Positions 46,971 to 58,893 of a stretch of DNA of 64,000 nucleotides are shown piece by piece. The first letter of the stretch is position 1; the number at the start of each line of letters is the position of its first letter. Source of the DNA: Polytrichum commune (Eukaryota > Streptophyta > Polytrichopsida > Polytrichales > Polytrichaceae); contig OX485807.1 of assembly GCA_950295325.1 (NCBI GenBank), positions 16,767,001-16,831,000 of the forward strand, written 5' to 3'. Position numbers and translations under genes: made by a program. The notes below the pieces were generated by a model that saw only the letters and a program-made list of their open reading frames with translations, had not been told where the DNA came from and made no database searches.

Positions 46971-47192
46971 TGGGGAGAACTGACCGACCTCTAGTTACAC
47001 ATGAACTGGCTGAGTTTGAGAAACAACCTGTTCAAGTTCGAGACTCGGTGAAAAATTAACAATTGGTTTTGAGGGGTTTATGAAACATACACCTCGAATT
47101 GATGAAGAAAAATCGAAAGATTTCAACATGTAACCGGTTGGACTTGGAAGCACTAGGATCTTGATTGATTGTGTTCATAAATCTTCCCGGAC
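46971..47192 (+). repeat. Family A dispersed repeat, copy 5
   Basis: GGGGAGAACTGACCGACC start, GAACTGGCTGAGTTTGAGAA, TTCAAGTTCGAGACTCGG, CATGTAACCGGTTGGACTTG, GAAGCACTAGGATCTTGA and an ATCTTCCCGGACAC end. Confidence 0.65.
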
Positions 47193-47282
47193 ACTGGGAT
47201 AAGGTGCCTATAAGCTTACCCAAAACCGATACACTAAACCTAAAATCAACACTGTGTAAGGCATACGAGTTTTCCGTTTGGA

Positions 47283-47720
47283 TGGATACTTTTCTCATGA
47301 AACATGCAATTAGTGCAAGATGATTAGCAAAGGATTAGCATATCCAAATCGTGTTAGTTGTCATTTGTCTCATAATTCTAGGAACTCGTATGAATTTGTT
47401 TATTTATTAATAGAGTAGGTGTTTTATTTCTCATTGAGTGGTCATATCCCCCCCCCCATCAAGTTCATTATTGAGTCTAGAATGGCTAGCATATTTTGAG
47501 CACGTGGCACAATATCTTTTAAAGACATGTCATTTTGGTGACGGTTCCTAAATCTATACTTTTCTACATACCACTCAAATATGGGTATCCATAGTATTGT
47601 TGTGTTCGATTTAGGCATGTCCCTCTTACCACTTGCATATATCTGAGTGGTTTAAATGTATGAATCCGGAACATAGTCTCTGGTTTAGGTCATGTGTTGG
47701 TTTTGGGTGCGCCTACCTTA
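47283..47720 (-). mobile_element. Family B MITE, copy 5 (inverted)
   Basis: Read on the minus strand: GTAAGGTAGGCGCACCC start, GACATGCCTAAATCGAACAC, CCCATATTTGAGTGGTATGT, GACATGTCTTTAAAAGATAT, TGCTCAAAATATGC, the G-rich site (C8 run on the plus strand near 47450), ATATGACCACTCAATGAG and CTTGCACTAATTGCATG. Confidence 0.65.
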
Positions 47721-48152
47721 CGAAACTTCATTGCCACGTGATGAAATCAAAACGATGTTTTTTTTCTTGGCTTGCCACCATCTAATAAAGGTAGTAAGGA
47801 ACAATAAAAATAAAATGTGACAACCTCCAAGATGGGGCAGCACACTAAGGTATTCGTGCCTATTGTGGACATTTCCAATGTCACACACAGTAACAATTTT
47901 GAATGAGGAAGACTGTTGGTGAGAAATTTGCGATCATAATTGCCATGCACATGGGATCTTCAAGTATAATGATTATTTCATGTTTCATAAAGCGATCTTG
48001 TATGGTGGCTCATTTCAAGGTTCATTTATGCTCAAAACAACATTCATGTGGAATATTTAAAGGTTACCAATGTTTTGGGGAGAAGAAAAATCCTTTGTTG
48101 CATTCAAACAAGGACGTGTTGTGTTAAAAACTATGCCTATGAGGCACTTGTA
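47721..48152. other. Gene-less stretch
   Basis: No gene recognised; open frames of 67-74 codons on both strands overlap each other and have no domain. Confidence 0.35.
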
Positions 48153-48508
48153 GTACACTCTAACCTCCCTAATATCATACATGTGGCAATCAAAGTGCAC
48201 ATGATATTAAGGAGGTATGCAGTGTTAACACGGATACGTGATAGTAGAGAAATAATGTAGTGTGTGACATTGTGGAATAACACAAAGTCAACATTGCAAT
48301 AATGACAATGATGACAAGGTGATGTGTGCGAAGGTATGGTTTGAATTTTTTGGTGGGTTACTCTAATATCAAAACCCTTGATATATGGGAGGAAAAACAT
48401 GACAACAAGGAGGGAGATTTAAACTCAGAACATTAGTTCTCTAGGGTTTCAAGATATGAGAGAGGGAGCGACATTATAAAAGGGTGATATTACGGAGGTT
48501 GGGTGTAT
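48153..48508 (+). mobile_element. MITE family M, copy 2
   Basis: GTACACTCTAACCTCCCTAA start, inverse ATTACGGAGGTTGGGTGTAT end, and internal AATCAAAGTGCACATGATAT, GTGTTAACACGGATACGTGA and CTAGGGTTTCAAGATAT blocks shared with 4817-5267. Confidence 0.65.
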
Positions 48509-48856
48509 GAGATTGGATACAAACAACCGCAACGCTTTGCGAATATGAATGAGACCCATCACCCATGAAAAATGTGCAACACCTTAATGCTAATGCCATA
48601 TCAAAACTAGATTTGAAGCACAAAAGCTATTCATGTCGTTTGTTGAAAAAATTATATTCTCGATAAGTATTCATAAGAATGTGCAACTTGGAATGGTAAA
48701 CTCAAAATGATACAACATGTCGGTGCACTGTAGGTGACCTGATAAATTCCTAAGATGACATTTGAGATTTTTTTTAGAGGTTCCCAATTCCTCATCAATC
48801 CAAACATGACATGTGGCACTTTGCTCAGATTTTGAACCAATTTGTTTTGAATGTGC
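48509..48856. other. Gene-less stretch
   Basis: Nothing recognised. Confidence 0.35.
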
Positions 48857-48859
48857 TTA

Positions 48860-49365
48860 GGGTCACTTCACACACGAGCCAAGAGCCGTGACTATGAAAA
48901 TTGTGAGAGCCCAAAAGAAAGTGTCCAAAGGCCGTCCCAACACACCTCCAAAATCATGTAGTGTGGTCACGGGCCCTCAAGTGTAGTGTGAAGCCATATG
49001 TGACCGGGCCCTCAACCAAATGTCATTTCAATGAATCTCTATTCGTGCAGGTCCTCATGCATGATAAAAATAAAATAAACCAACGGTTGTGAGCGTTCGG
49101 AGTGCCATGGTCCTCCCGGTTCGGTGTTAGACCTACCTCCAAGAGGTGGGTTTTGAAAATAGTCCAAGTAACCATGAAACATGACCCATTCGATGCCATG
49201 TAGGAATCCACGTAGACTTCACATCCATCTTGCATTCACATACTCACTCCGTTGGTCCCTCAAGCGTAGTGTGAAGCGAACTTGGACCGGCTCCGTCTTC
49301 TCCACCAATGAGAGTGCTCGAAGTGCAATGGTCACGGGCTCTCAGTCTCGTGTGCGAAGTGGCCC
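48860..49365 (+). mobile_element. Harbinger-like MITE, family F copy 1
   Basis: 506 bp flanked by TTA on both sides (48857-48859, 49366-49368). The ends are inverted: GGGTCACTTCACACACGAG and CTCGTGTGCGAAGTGGCCC. A 3-bp TTA duplication with GGG-type ends fits PIF/Harbinger MITEs. Internal GCCCTCAAG(T/C)GTAGTGTGAAG occurs twice, and a subterminal GTCACGGGC block is mirrored. Non-coding. Confidence 0.7.
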
Positions 49366-50102
49366 TTAATCATACAAGGACGGGCTACGAATAAAACATA
49401 TCAACTTTTGAAATTCAAAAGAGCCCTTGGGGCCTTTGCGGTTACAATCAAACAAAGGGACCATCATGAGATTTCGACCCCGCTTCGTCCTCATACTTCA
49501 CATACGGCTAACCCTAACACAAATCATTTAAAAAATAAAAATAAAAACACCATTTCTTTATGAGTGAATCATATCTTATATTCTTGATGTGCATATTGCA
49601 CTCTCCATATCTGATTCAATGTCGGCCAGTATTCAACGTCAACCCACGGCAACCTACAGACACCAGAATATTATCATCATGTCCGAGTCGGTGTCGCCTT
49701 TGAGTTCCTCACGAATGTTTTTATAGTAGAACCAGGAAGAAAAGCACAAAAAGGGGCAGGAAAAAAACACAGATTCGCAACAGCTTACATGTACCCAACA
49801 TAAAAGAGAAGTGTTAGGTGCAAGTGATCACAGACTCCACATGGGTGATCCCAATTTGTTAATATTATTGTGCGGTCCAAATCCCTATCACTGAACTATA
49901 TTTTTTGGATTTCTCTAAAAGCCCTCGTCACTGCACTGCACTGTTGTTGTTGTTGTTGCTGTTGCTGTTGCAGTTGCAGCAGGAGGCTGGCCTCTTGTAC
50001 CAGGCTCAGAATTGTAAGGCTTAAATTTCAATTTCGCATTTGACACCCGGAGGGTACCACAGTAGTAGTTGTAGTTGTAGTAGTAAGTTGGGTGATTTAT
50101 AA
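49366..50102. other. Spacer between the inverted F elements
   Basis: About 735 bp. Contains a (TTG/CTG)n run at 49941-49980 and a (GTA)n run near 50062-50083. GC-balanced in parts, but no exon chain found. Confidence 0.4.
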
Positions 50103-50606
50103 GAGCCACTTCACACACGAGACTGAGAGCCCGTGACCATTGCACTTCAAGCACTCTCATTGGTGGAGAAGACGGAGCCGGTCCAAGTTCGCTTCACACT
50201 ACGCTTGAGGGACCAACAGAGTGAGTATGTGAATGCAACATGGATGTGAAGTCTACATGGATTTCTACATGGCATCGAATGGGTCATGTTGTATGGTTAC
50301 TTGGACTAGTTTCAAAAACCACCTCTTGGAGGTAGGCCTAACACCAAACTGGGAGACCATGGCACTCCGAACGCTCACAACCGTTGGTTTATTCTATTTT
50401 TATCATGCGTGAGGACCTGCATGAATAGAGATTCATTGAAATGGCATTTGGTTGAGGGCCCGGTCACGTATGGCTTCACACTACACTTGAGGGTTTGTGA
50501 CCACACTACATGATTTTGGAGGTGTGTTGGGACGGCCTTTGGACACTTTCTTTTAGGCTCTCACAATTTTCATGGTCACGGATCTTGGCTCGTGTGTGAA
50601 GTGGTA
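50103..50606 (-). mobile_element. Harbinger-like MITE, family F copy 2 (inverted)
   Basis: Reverse complement of 48860-49365 throughout, with few differences: GAGCCACTTCACACACGAGA start, GGTGGAGAAGACGGAGCCGG, CGAACGCTCACAACCGTTGG and GGGACGGCCTTTGGACAC. Left flank TAA; the right end is eroded (GTGGTAT), so the duplication cannot be confirmed. Confidence 0.7.
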
Positions 50607-51905
50607 TGAAGAATCTTCTCATTTTTTTGTCACCTATGTGCACGTGCATCTCTTTGCTCTCTTGCCACTTGTGTAATCCCCAAATAAAATCTATTTCAAA
50701 AAACTAATTCATTTAAAAAAAAAAGTTTTGTTTTTTCAAAATCGGACAAAACAACTTTCCTCCTTGGTAATTTTTTTAGATCAACGACACAAATATTATA
50801 AATGGAGAATTTGGGAGATTTCTTCAAAATAACTCGAGTTGGACCCCACAATTTGATGACTTTACGGTCAACTCTATTATAGCAATGTGTAACTCCACAA
50901 GGTAACTCACACAACTACTAGGACAAATCATTGCACCTATCATGGACCATGGAGTCTCTAACTTACATTGGATCGTAGGTTGTGTAGGAGGGAACAAGGC
51001 TTGGTTAGTACAAGTTTTATTGTCCTTGGAATGCTAGAATAAGACTCAAATAATGGGATGCACGTAAATGAGTCCGATCATCTTAGTACAAATGTCAACA
51101 ATTAGCTATCTTGATAGGGGGATTTATGGTTACAATTTGTAAGGCCATGACAATGTAGTCACAACTTACTATGATCAAGACTTGGGGAAATTTTACATTG
51201 TTTGAAGTAAAAAGACGGGAGTTATTAAAAGAACGATCTTATAGAACTACATGGATGTGCATTGATGAGCAAGAATGATGAATATTGTTTTTAATTCACA
51301 AGTATTTAATCCTTAATTATTGCCTCTGGTGACCCGAGGGTTCCCCAAGGTGTCCTCTCATGGCTTGGGAGTATTCTAGACTACGACCTCAAGTCATCAT
51401 CCATGTGCCTTGGCAATGAAAATTTTATTGGGTTTAAGAATAGATAGGTGTAAGTCATGCATTTTATGAAATGAACTTTTGATGTTTATAGAAGGTCATT
51501 AATACTTGAGCAAAAGCAGAGAAGGGTGTACTTTTTGGAAATGAGGTAGTTAAAAATGAGGCACATTTTGTGTTGATTTGTCCCTTCACAATTGCAATAT
51601 GAAGAGATCTGCATTCCTATTTCATCATGTAGAGCTAGGTAGTCTCAAGTCTTTCCACCAACTTTATCATTAAGTTGATATTAACTGTCATCTTACAAAA
51701 GATGCTACACTTTGTCAATCTAGGGAATCAACTCCATCTTGATGTACTTCTAGTTCTATAATTTTTTTTTGGCTTAATAGACTTCGAAATTAGATTAAAT
51801 TCATTGGATGAATGAGAATAAGAAACTTGAAACAAGGCTTTCACCTTGGTGTGGCATTTTCATCTCGTGGTTACTCACAACCAAGTTTCAAGTTACCAAG
51901 TGCAT
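50607..51905. other. Gene-less AT-rich stretch
   Basis: No gene recognised. Confidence 0.35.
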
Positions 51906-52279
51906 AAGGTAGATGCGTCCAAATTGAATACAACCATAGTTTGAATTTTTTTTTGATTATTATGTGGTTAGGTGTGGATCTAAAAATTGGCACCAAAAAG
52001 ACATATGTTTGATAAAATTAAAATACGTGCTTAAAATATGCCAACCTTTCTAGGCTCAATAATCAACATGATTGGGAGCACCTATATGACCACTTAATGA
52101 GTACAAGAATCTTCACCTTGATTATGAATGAAATATTCATATAAGCTCCAAAAATTATGAAGCAAATGACTACATGCACAATTTGGATTTGTTGATCATC
52201 TTGCACTAATTGCGTGTCTCATATTTATGAGAAGTCAGTGCAAAGAGAAAAATAATCCATCTAAAGCACATCTACCAAG
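51906..52279 (+). mobile_element. Family B MITE, copy 6
   Basis: ATAAGGTAGATGCGTCC start and an inverse-like CACATCTACC end. Core: GGTTAGGTGTGGATCTAAAA, GACATATGTTTGATAAA, TATGACCACTTAATGAG, TTGCACTAATTGCGTGTC. At the usual G-rich site it has only GGGAGCACC, which shows the unexpanded state. Confidence 0.7.
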
Positions 52280-53586
52280 TTAGCAACAATTCCATATTTT
52301 GAACTTACGAGTTGTAAGTTATGTCATGGCAATTCACTAGCAAAGAGAGGGGAATTACTTTATACGAATGTACCTCTCATTCATCCAACATAAAAGCCAT
52401 GAAATAGTATGCATCATGGAGGTCATTTTTTGGAGCAGATTTGACACCAAAATTAACTTTAAAGTACCCAAATTTGTGTACTTGAAATCATTTGAAATGA
52501 ATCAACAACAAATCTATAGGGAGTCAAGTTTTTATCTCACAAAAACACGTCTTAAAATCTACTATTGCAACTTCTAGGCAAATGCGACATTGTAATTTTA
52601 ATTGGGTGGTCAATTTGACCGGTCACCTAGGATCCCCCCCCCACCCTTTTGGGGAAGCTATTGCAAGAAATAAACAAACAATAAGTTAAGTCCACTTATT
52701 GTGATGGCATTGATAGAACGGACTGCTCTCCCATCATTTTCGACATGACGGATAACAAAAATTTCACCTATCGCATCTATGGTGTCAATCATGCTTAGAA
52801 ACTAAAGTAAAACGACAATTGGACGTACCATGCAAGGGTAGTAAGGGTAGTAGAGAAATCATAACTTCAAGTATACCTTCCTAATCCTCAAGGTTTAAAG
52901 GCCCTAAGGTCCATTTTGGAACTTGGGCATCAATGTGTTGTACAAAGGTGTGCATGTCAAAGTGATCCCATTTAGAACTATTCATTCATCAATTCCATTT
53001 CTTGAATGGGGCCAATTCAAAAATATATGCAAAATGAATTACAAGGAGATTGGGGCTTGTACAAATGACTTTTACATGACCTAGATTCATGTACATATGG
53101 CATATACATGGTCATTGTTGTCACATGTGATCGCATTTCACTTTCTATGTGTACATTTTGTTAAAACAAGTTCCAATCTCTTATTTATGACTTATCCTAG
53201 ACATGATGAAATTTTGTATGTGCATGTCTATTGGCGGTTCTTATGATAGAAATGACAACAATGAATCCTAGATGCAGATTGCATCTTGTTGTTGTAGCAT
53301 GTGTTAGTTGTGAACAATACACAGTGAAAGGTAACATTTGATCATATTGTTCCTCAAAGCATGTATAATTGGTGTTATCATCATATTCTTTTGATTTCTT
53401 CTTCCAAATAGTTATTTTTGCAATCTACATGTCTCAAATGTGCGAAAATTACTCTCAGATGCATTATTGATATTAGGCAAGTCTTTTATCTATATTTACT
53501 TAAATCAGAGTTTTATACCAATACTTCTACAATAGGCTAGACCAATAAATTGGTGCAACACTTGTAGGGACCACAATATAAACTCC
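52280..53586. other. Gene-less stretch
   Basis: An inverted single unit of the 163-bp satellite lies around 52365-52540 (ACCTCTCATTCATCCAACAT). The rest is AT-rich with no gene. Confidence 0.4.
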
Positions 53587-53766
53587 ATAACATTATTAAG
53601 CAATGTGCGTTCCTTCACGTGGTCTTGAGAATATAACCATGGGACGGCCCAACCTAGTGCAAGAAGACTCATATTAAGTTTGACTCTGCACTATGTTGGG
53701 GAACCCATGGCTATATTCTCAGGACCCACATGAACAAACGTACATTGCTTAATAATGTTATGTCAA
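53587..53766. mobile_element. Family L hairpin MITE, copy 2
   Basis: CATAACATTATTAAGCAATG at the left is exactly mirrored by CATTGCTTAATAATGTTATG at the right. Inner pairing: GAGAATATAACCATGGG with CCCATGGCTATATTCTC. Hairpin of about 180 bp. Confidence 0.75.
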
Positions 53767-53980
53767 AGTGAACAAAACAAAGCGAAAAGGAATCCAAAAA
53801 TATTCATATTTTGCGCACGTGTGCCAAATTCATATTCTCAACGACTTAAGAGATTGGAACTTGTTTGACTCAACGCTCTCTTAGAAAATCGTGGTTACTC
53901 TGAGCTGACCGAATACTTGAGAGGTCTTTCAAAACCAACAATCAAATTTGTGGTTGCACGATGCTCTGAATTTGGCATCC
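53767..53980. other. Short gene-less stretch
   Basis: Nothing recognised. Confidence 0.3.
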
Positions 53981-54330
53981 ACTTCCACGTCAAAGGTGTG
54001 TGGCCCTACTGTGAGAATTCCCAACTCCACCAACATTCATGGTTGTTGGATGGGTTCCAAAGTTGTCTCATTTGGTTAGCAATTGCGATGAATAATCACG
54101 AAGATTATCATTTCAAGTTTCAAGATCAGAGTTGAGATGCAAAATCTACAAAACTCCATTTGAAGTGAAGATTCTCTTTCTCTTTGAGTGATCACATACA
54201 CCCTCCCGACTGTGTCCATTCTCAAACCTAGAATGGTGTCTAGTATATTTTGCGCACTGAATAGTTCAATCTCATTGCACCATGTGTCTATTCGATGGCC
54301 ATTCGTAATTACAAACCCTTGCTGTTGGTT
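53981..54330 (-). repeat. Family B2 repeat, copy 5 (inverted)
   Basis: On the minus strand: GACACATGGTGCAATGAGAT, CAAAATATACTAGACACCAT, GTGTATGTGATCACTCAAAG, GAATCTTCACTTCAAATGG, TTTGCATCTCAACTCTGATC. Same block order as the plus copies. Confidence 0.5.
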
Positions 54331-54591
54331 GCAGCAAAAGACTACTTTATGTGCATAGAATTCCTCTTCTTGGATTTCTTGCGAGGTTGAGTTAAGTGAT
54401 AGCTAACCGATATTTTGCACCAAAGCAATCCTGTGTGCACATACTTTCTGTGTTTCCAATTTTGCACCAACAAACGCTGCCGCATTTGGCCTCAACTGAA
54501 GAGAGTCAACCTCAACAGTTTTTTAAGTCTCAAATCCAGCACTCAACTTTTGTGTTTTTATTTTCTCTCTCCTGATCTATGTCACAACCAA

Positions 54592-55162
54592 TGATCGGGT
54601 AAAACCGGCAGTTAGTTACAAATGAACCGCAGGTTGAGTTTGAGAAATAACCGGTTGAAGCTCAAGACTGCAGGAAAATTGTCGATCATTTTAGAGGAAT
54701 TTATAGAATACACCCCAACTCAATAAAGGAAAACCGAAGGATGTCAGCATGTAACCGGTGGGACTTGCAAACACTAGGATCTCAACCCATTATGCCCAAA
54801 ACTCTCCCAAAATCACTGGTCACAACAGTTGCAATGGCCTGCCAACTTCCAAGCAAAGTGCACGAGCCAACCCTTATCGTAAACACACCGGTAGACGTAA
54901 TTGTCAAATGGTCTGAAGCAGCGCCCGGGAAGGAAGTTTTTGGGCGTAATATATAGTCGGTCAAGATCCGAGTGATTCTAAATCCAGCCGGTTACATGTT
55001 GATGACATCTTCCGGTTTTGCTTTCATTCATTTGAGGAGGTATATTCTCCTATAGATTCAACTAAAATGATCGGTAACTCTATCTCCTGAAGTCTGGAAC
55101 TTCAACCGGTTATTTCTCAAACTCAACCACTTCATCTGTAACTAACCGCCGGCTCTTCCCGG
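54592..55162. repeat. Two family A repeats in inverted orientation (copies 6 and 7)
   Basis: Copy 6 (plus, 54592-54808) and copy 7 (minus, 54922-55162) form an inverted pair with a spacer of about 113 bp. Copy 6: GGTAAAACCGGCAGTTAGTT, TTTTAGAGGAATTTATAGAA, CATGTAACCGGTGGGACTTG. Copy 7: TCGGTCAAGATCCGAGTG, CCAGCCGGTTACATGTTGAT, AACCGCCGGCTCTTCCC. A full inverted pair may be the original foldback structure, with single copies as halves. Confidence 0.65.
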
Positions 55163-55659
55163 ACATAGGTCTGAAGTTAGACCGATCGCCTCAGCAGTTT
55201 TTTATTTTCTATTGATGTCTTGTTGAGATTAGCATGTGAGAGAGTGCAACAATTCCTAAGTGACCTTTCAACGTCCTTCTGGAACACAATCGAAGTCTTA
55301 GTAGAGTATGTGGGTGTTCTTTGGTTTTTTTTTGTTTTGTTTTCCAAGTAGATTCCAATTTCAACGAATTAGATTTACAGAACAAAACGAACTTGTGTTG
55401 CATTAGCGGAAATACGATGATGCATCAGCAGAACTTGGATTGAAAATTGGACCTTTCTTGATTTAGTCATGATTATTAAAAGTGCATGTGTGTGATTTCT
55501 TGTTGAATAGACATGTCTTGCCAATTGTGTTCACTTAGATGGAGTGTGGAGTAGTTTAATTTCAATTTGAAGATGTAGTCCAATTTTTTTTAAATACGTG
55601 TCTTTAGGTTGTTTTGTTCTTTGATTCTCACCTAAACCACACACCACCGGTCAAGCATA
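55163..55659. other. Gene-less stretch
   Basis: Nothing recognised. Confidence 0.35.
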
Positions 55660-55990
55660 CACTAGTAGAAAACTATGCCAAAAAGACCCGCAGCTGAAAT
55701 CGGCTGCAGGTCTTTTAACCAGCCTGATCTGCAGTCGCTAAACGACTACACATTTTTCTTTCTCAAATTTCGGCTGGAAATTGAAACATTATAGGGCTTG
55801 TAATATACCGTTGGAAAGTTCTTGAAAATACCTTTCCAACGGTATATTACACGCCTCAAATGTTTTTTAAATTGTAGTTGAAAATCAAAAAACAAAATCT
55901 GTAGATGTTTAGCGACTGCAGATCAGGCTGGTCAAAAGACCCGCAGCCGTTTTCAGCTGCAACTCTTTTTGGCATAGTTTTCTACTAGTG
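55660..55990. mobile_element. CACTA-type MITE
   Basis: 331 bp with inverted ends CACTAGTAGAAAACTATGCC and its complement, the typical start of plant CACTA (EnSpm/CMC) elements. The arms continue through AAAAGACCCGCAGC, GATCTGCAGTCG and an apex palindrome GTAATATACCGTTGGAAAG / CTTTCCAACGGTATATTAC. Flanking triplets are ATA and CTA, so the 3-bp target duplication is only partly preserved. Non-coding. Confidence 0.85.
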
Positions 55991-56602
55991 CTAGATGTCC
56001 AATTAAGAAGAGTAATTGAATAACACCCATATACCTTCCAATGCTTCTCCTCCTAGCCAATCCAAGTTACACTTCCTTGCCTCACCACGGCCTTGACAAT
56101 GCTTGTGCTCATAGATGCTTTTCACCCGAGTCTTGGAGCCTCTACAAATTCATGAAGAGGCGGGAAATATAAGATCTGTAAGGAAGAGGTCAAAGAGCAC
56201 GCCTAATATGTAAATGTTCCATTTGTTGCAATGCAACAATTAGCATGAAACTAATAGATGTATGCTAAAATATATCTACTTTAATGCAAGGAATGATCAA
56301 TACTTTTTATAATTCATCTATTTATGTAGTTATTTCCCCCCTCAAGGTGACCTCCTTTGTCTAGATTAAGTTAGGAACTCGACTGTGAATTACGATGAAA
56401 TTCACAGAATTGTGAATCAACACCCAAAAGTTATTCACTAAAATTTATTGAATTAAAAATTGTAGTTTATTTATGGTATTTAGTGTCACTTGTGTTTTTT
56501 TTTTAAAGTGACACATCATACGCATGTAGGGTGCTTTGCACAAATTTGCATTGGCAAACATGGTATGTATGTAAGATATGTGGACCTAATTTGAATTTTA
56601 TT
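55991..56602. other. Gene-less stretch
   Basis: TTATGGTATTTAGTGTCAC at 56473-56491 matches the terminal sequence of the 975-bp foldback at 23436, suggesting a solo or truncated end. No gene. Confidence 0.45.
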
Positions 56603-56950
56603 CTTAATTGGACACCTATATTTAAATAGTGTGTGGTTTGGTGTGGATCTAAGTAATGAAAACCAAAAGAACACGTGTTTAAAAGGTATTGGAGTGCATT
56701 TTCAAAATTAATTTGAAGTCTTATAAGTTCAAGCTGCAATATTCTAAGTAATTGGAGGGAATTAGAACTTATCTACTTGAATCATCTTGTAAGAAAGACG
56801 ATCTTGAATCATTTTGATAACAAATAAGATATTCACACAAGCTCCCAAATTTATGAGGAAAAGTCCTAAGACCTCTTTTTGGTAAATCGGTAATCATCTC
56901 ATATTAAATAGTGTCCTTTTATATCCTAGGAGAAGTGGGCTAATTGAAAG
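56603..56950 (+). mobile_element. Family B MITE, copy 7
   Basis: GGACACCTATATTTAAATAG, GTTTGGTGTGGATCTAAGTA, AAGAACACGTGTTTAAAAGG and AAATAAGATATTCACACAAG. An unrelated segment of about 100 bp replaces part of the middle. Confidence 0.5.
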
Positions 56951-57499
56951 AAAGAAAGAAAAAGCCATTAAGGAGTTAAGACCTCTGTACATTAAGTGTT
57001 CTAAACTTTGAAGCGTGGCCCCAGAATGTGGGTAAGGGCGATGGTCCCTAAATCAACCATTTAAGGGCAAAGGGCCAAAAATTACTTAAAACATATTTCT
57101 TACGTAGACAGGAATAAGTATGAAAAAATAATCATACTATTTGAAGACTTTTAACTGTCACATAGTTCTAAAACCGAACTCCTCCCAAATACTCACTGTG
57201 GAGACAGACATTAAATGCCAATTAAATCAACCAATATCATGCAATTCTATGGGGTTAGTTTTAGAAGGGGGTGGGCTTCAGAACTGTCAACCTTAAGCTA
57301 AGATTTTATACTTCAAGAGAATGTATCAACTCTTGCACCATTGCCGATTGTACAAAACTTAGATGCATATTGCAGAGACTAGACTTCAAACACCGACCAA
57401 AATCTTACTCGAAATAAGTTTGGCATGGGTTCTTTGGGTTACATGCCTATTATGCCACAATTAATTTATAGGGTTCCTCAAACCTACCTCTTTAAGCTC

Positions 57500-57890
57500 A
57501 CCACTGCATGAGGTAAGTGAGCCTTACATGGTTACTCTTCTCAATCAATCAGACACTTGTGTTTGCCAAGCAGTATATGGCAAGGCTTATAGTTAAGCAC
57601 GGGCACCAAAATGGCACATTTTATGAAGAGTTTGAATTATGTGCCCCCTATGTGCTCAAAATGTAGATATTATTCTAGTTTTGGTAATTAGCGCAATTGG
57701 GAGGGCCTATACAATCACTTTAAGCGAAAACTAATCTTCACTTTGACCTCTTATGACTTGCATCTCAACTCCAACCCTAAAACTTGAAATGAAAATCTTT
57801 GTAATTTTCAAGGTAAGCAGATGATAAAACTCCTGATAGGATCTAGCTGTCAAAATTGTTTGTGAAGTTTGAAGTTACTTACCTTATAAA
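57500..57890 (+). repeat. Family B2 repeat, copy 6
   Basis: GCCTTACATGGTTACTCTTC, GACACTTGTGTTTGCC, GGCAAGGCTTATAGTTAAG, TTGGGAGGGCCTATACAATC, TTCACTTTGACCTCTTATGA, TTGCATCTCAACTCCAA. Confidence 0.55.
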
Positions 57891-58195
57891 GTACTTCTAC
57901 ACTGCACACAGGCAGTTGAAAGACTGAGCTATACAATCAGCCTATGCTCCTGAGCTTTTCTTGAACATTTTGTTTCTCAGTTTGGCAAATCAATCTGCTG
58001 GAATGATTTCCTCCTCGCCTATGCAAAGTTCTTAAATAGTACAAAAGATACCTGCTGAAACCTAGTGCACAGAAACATCAAGGCATTGAAAATTGACATA
58101 TGCAGTAGCATGAAGCAAAGGAATGCAGAATTGAACCTCTTTCTGTCTCGAAGAACCTATGAAAGTAGACCGGTGTTATTCGAACACTCCTAGAA
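57891..58195. other. Gene-less, GC-balanced stretch
   Basis: Looks less repetitive than its surroundings, but no exon chain, domain or promoter could be supported. Confidence 0.3.
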
Positions 58196-58460
58196 TATGA
58201 GACTTATATTTGAGTAGCGTGTGGTTATGTGTGGATCTAAGAACAGACATCATAAATACATGTGTTTAAAAAGAGGTTGCACTACATCCTTAGAATGTGT
58301 TCACCACTTTAGGCTCAAGTTTTCAACGTAGTTGGGGACCTGTATGACTATATAATGAGCACGAGAATCTTGACTTTGAATATGAATAAGATATTCATAT
58401 GAGCTCCGAAAACATTGAAGGAAATGACTACTGGCACGATTTGGATTTGCTCAGCGAGGG
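58196..58460 (+). mobile_element. Family B MITE, copy 8 (3'-truncated)
   Basis: GACTTATATTTGAGTAGCGT, GTGTGGATCTAAGAACAG, TACATGTGTTTAAAAAGAGG, GTTGGGGACCTGTATGAC, AATGAGCACGAGAATCTTGA, ATGAATAAGATATTCATATG. It ends after GATTTGGATTTGCT. Confidence 0.6.
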
Positions 58461-58886
58461 TAACAAGGTGCAAAAGGGAGGAGGAATTATGAAATACATC
58501 AAATCTTTACTAGTAATAGTGATAAAGCAGGTGCATATTTCTAGAATTGTTTCTGAAGCAGCTCCAATTCATCTGCGAGTCTTGGAGGTGGCTTACTCAA
58601 TCACTTACTGTTAGGCTACATTTTCAATACAATATATCCGTGCCACCCGTCAGCTCTCTAGGTCTCTACCGATTCTAACGGGCATGGTGTTCTGAGACAA
58701 ATTAAGCAAAACAGGAGCCATATAAATGCAAGAATCTTCAAATGCTTTTATATCCCGTATTTGATGTTCTAAAAAATGACTTGAAGAAGCGAATGCACTG
58801 TTGTTTGACGATCACGAAGCATGACCAGAAACTCCATACTCTACCGATCGATATCGGTTGCTTCAGCATTTTCTATTAGGTTCCGG
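58461..58886. other. Flank downstream of the minus-strand gene
   Basis: No feature recognised; may include 3' flanking sequence of the gene ending at 58894. Confidence 0.3.
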
Positions 58887-58892
58887 TTTATT
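58887..58892 (-). terminator. Candidate polyadenylation signal AATAAA
   Basis: AATAAA on the minus strand 2 nt beyond the TGA of the gene at 58894-60174. It is unusually close to the stop, so the true cleavage site may use another signal. Confidence 0.35.
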
Positions 58893-58893
58893 T

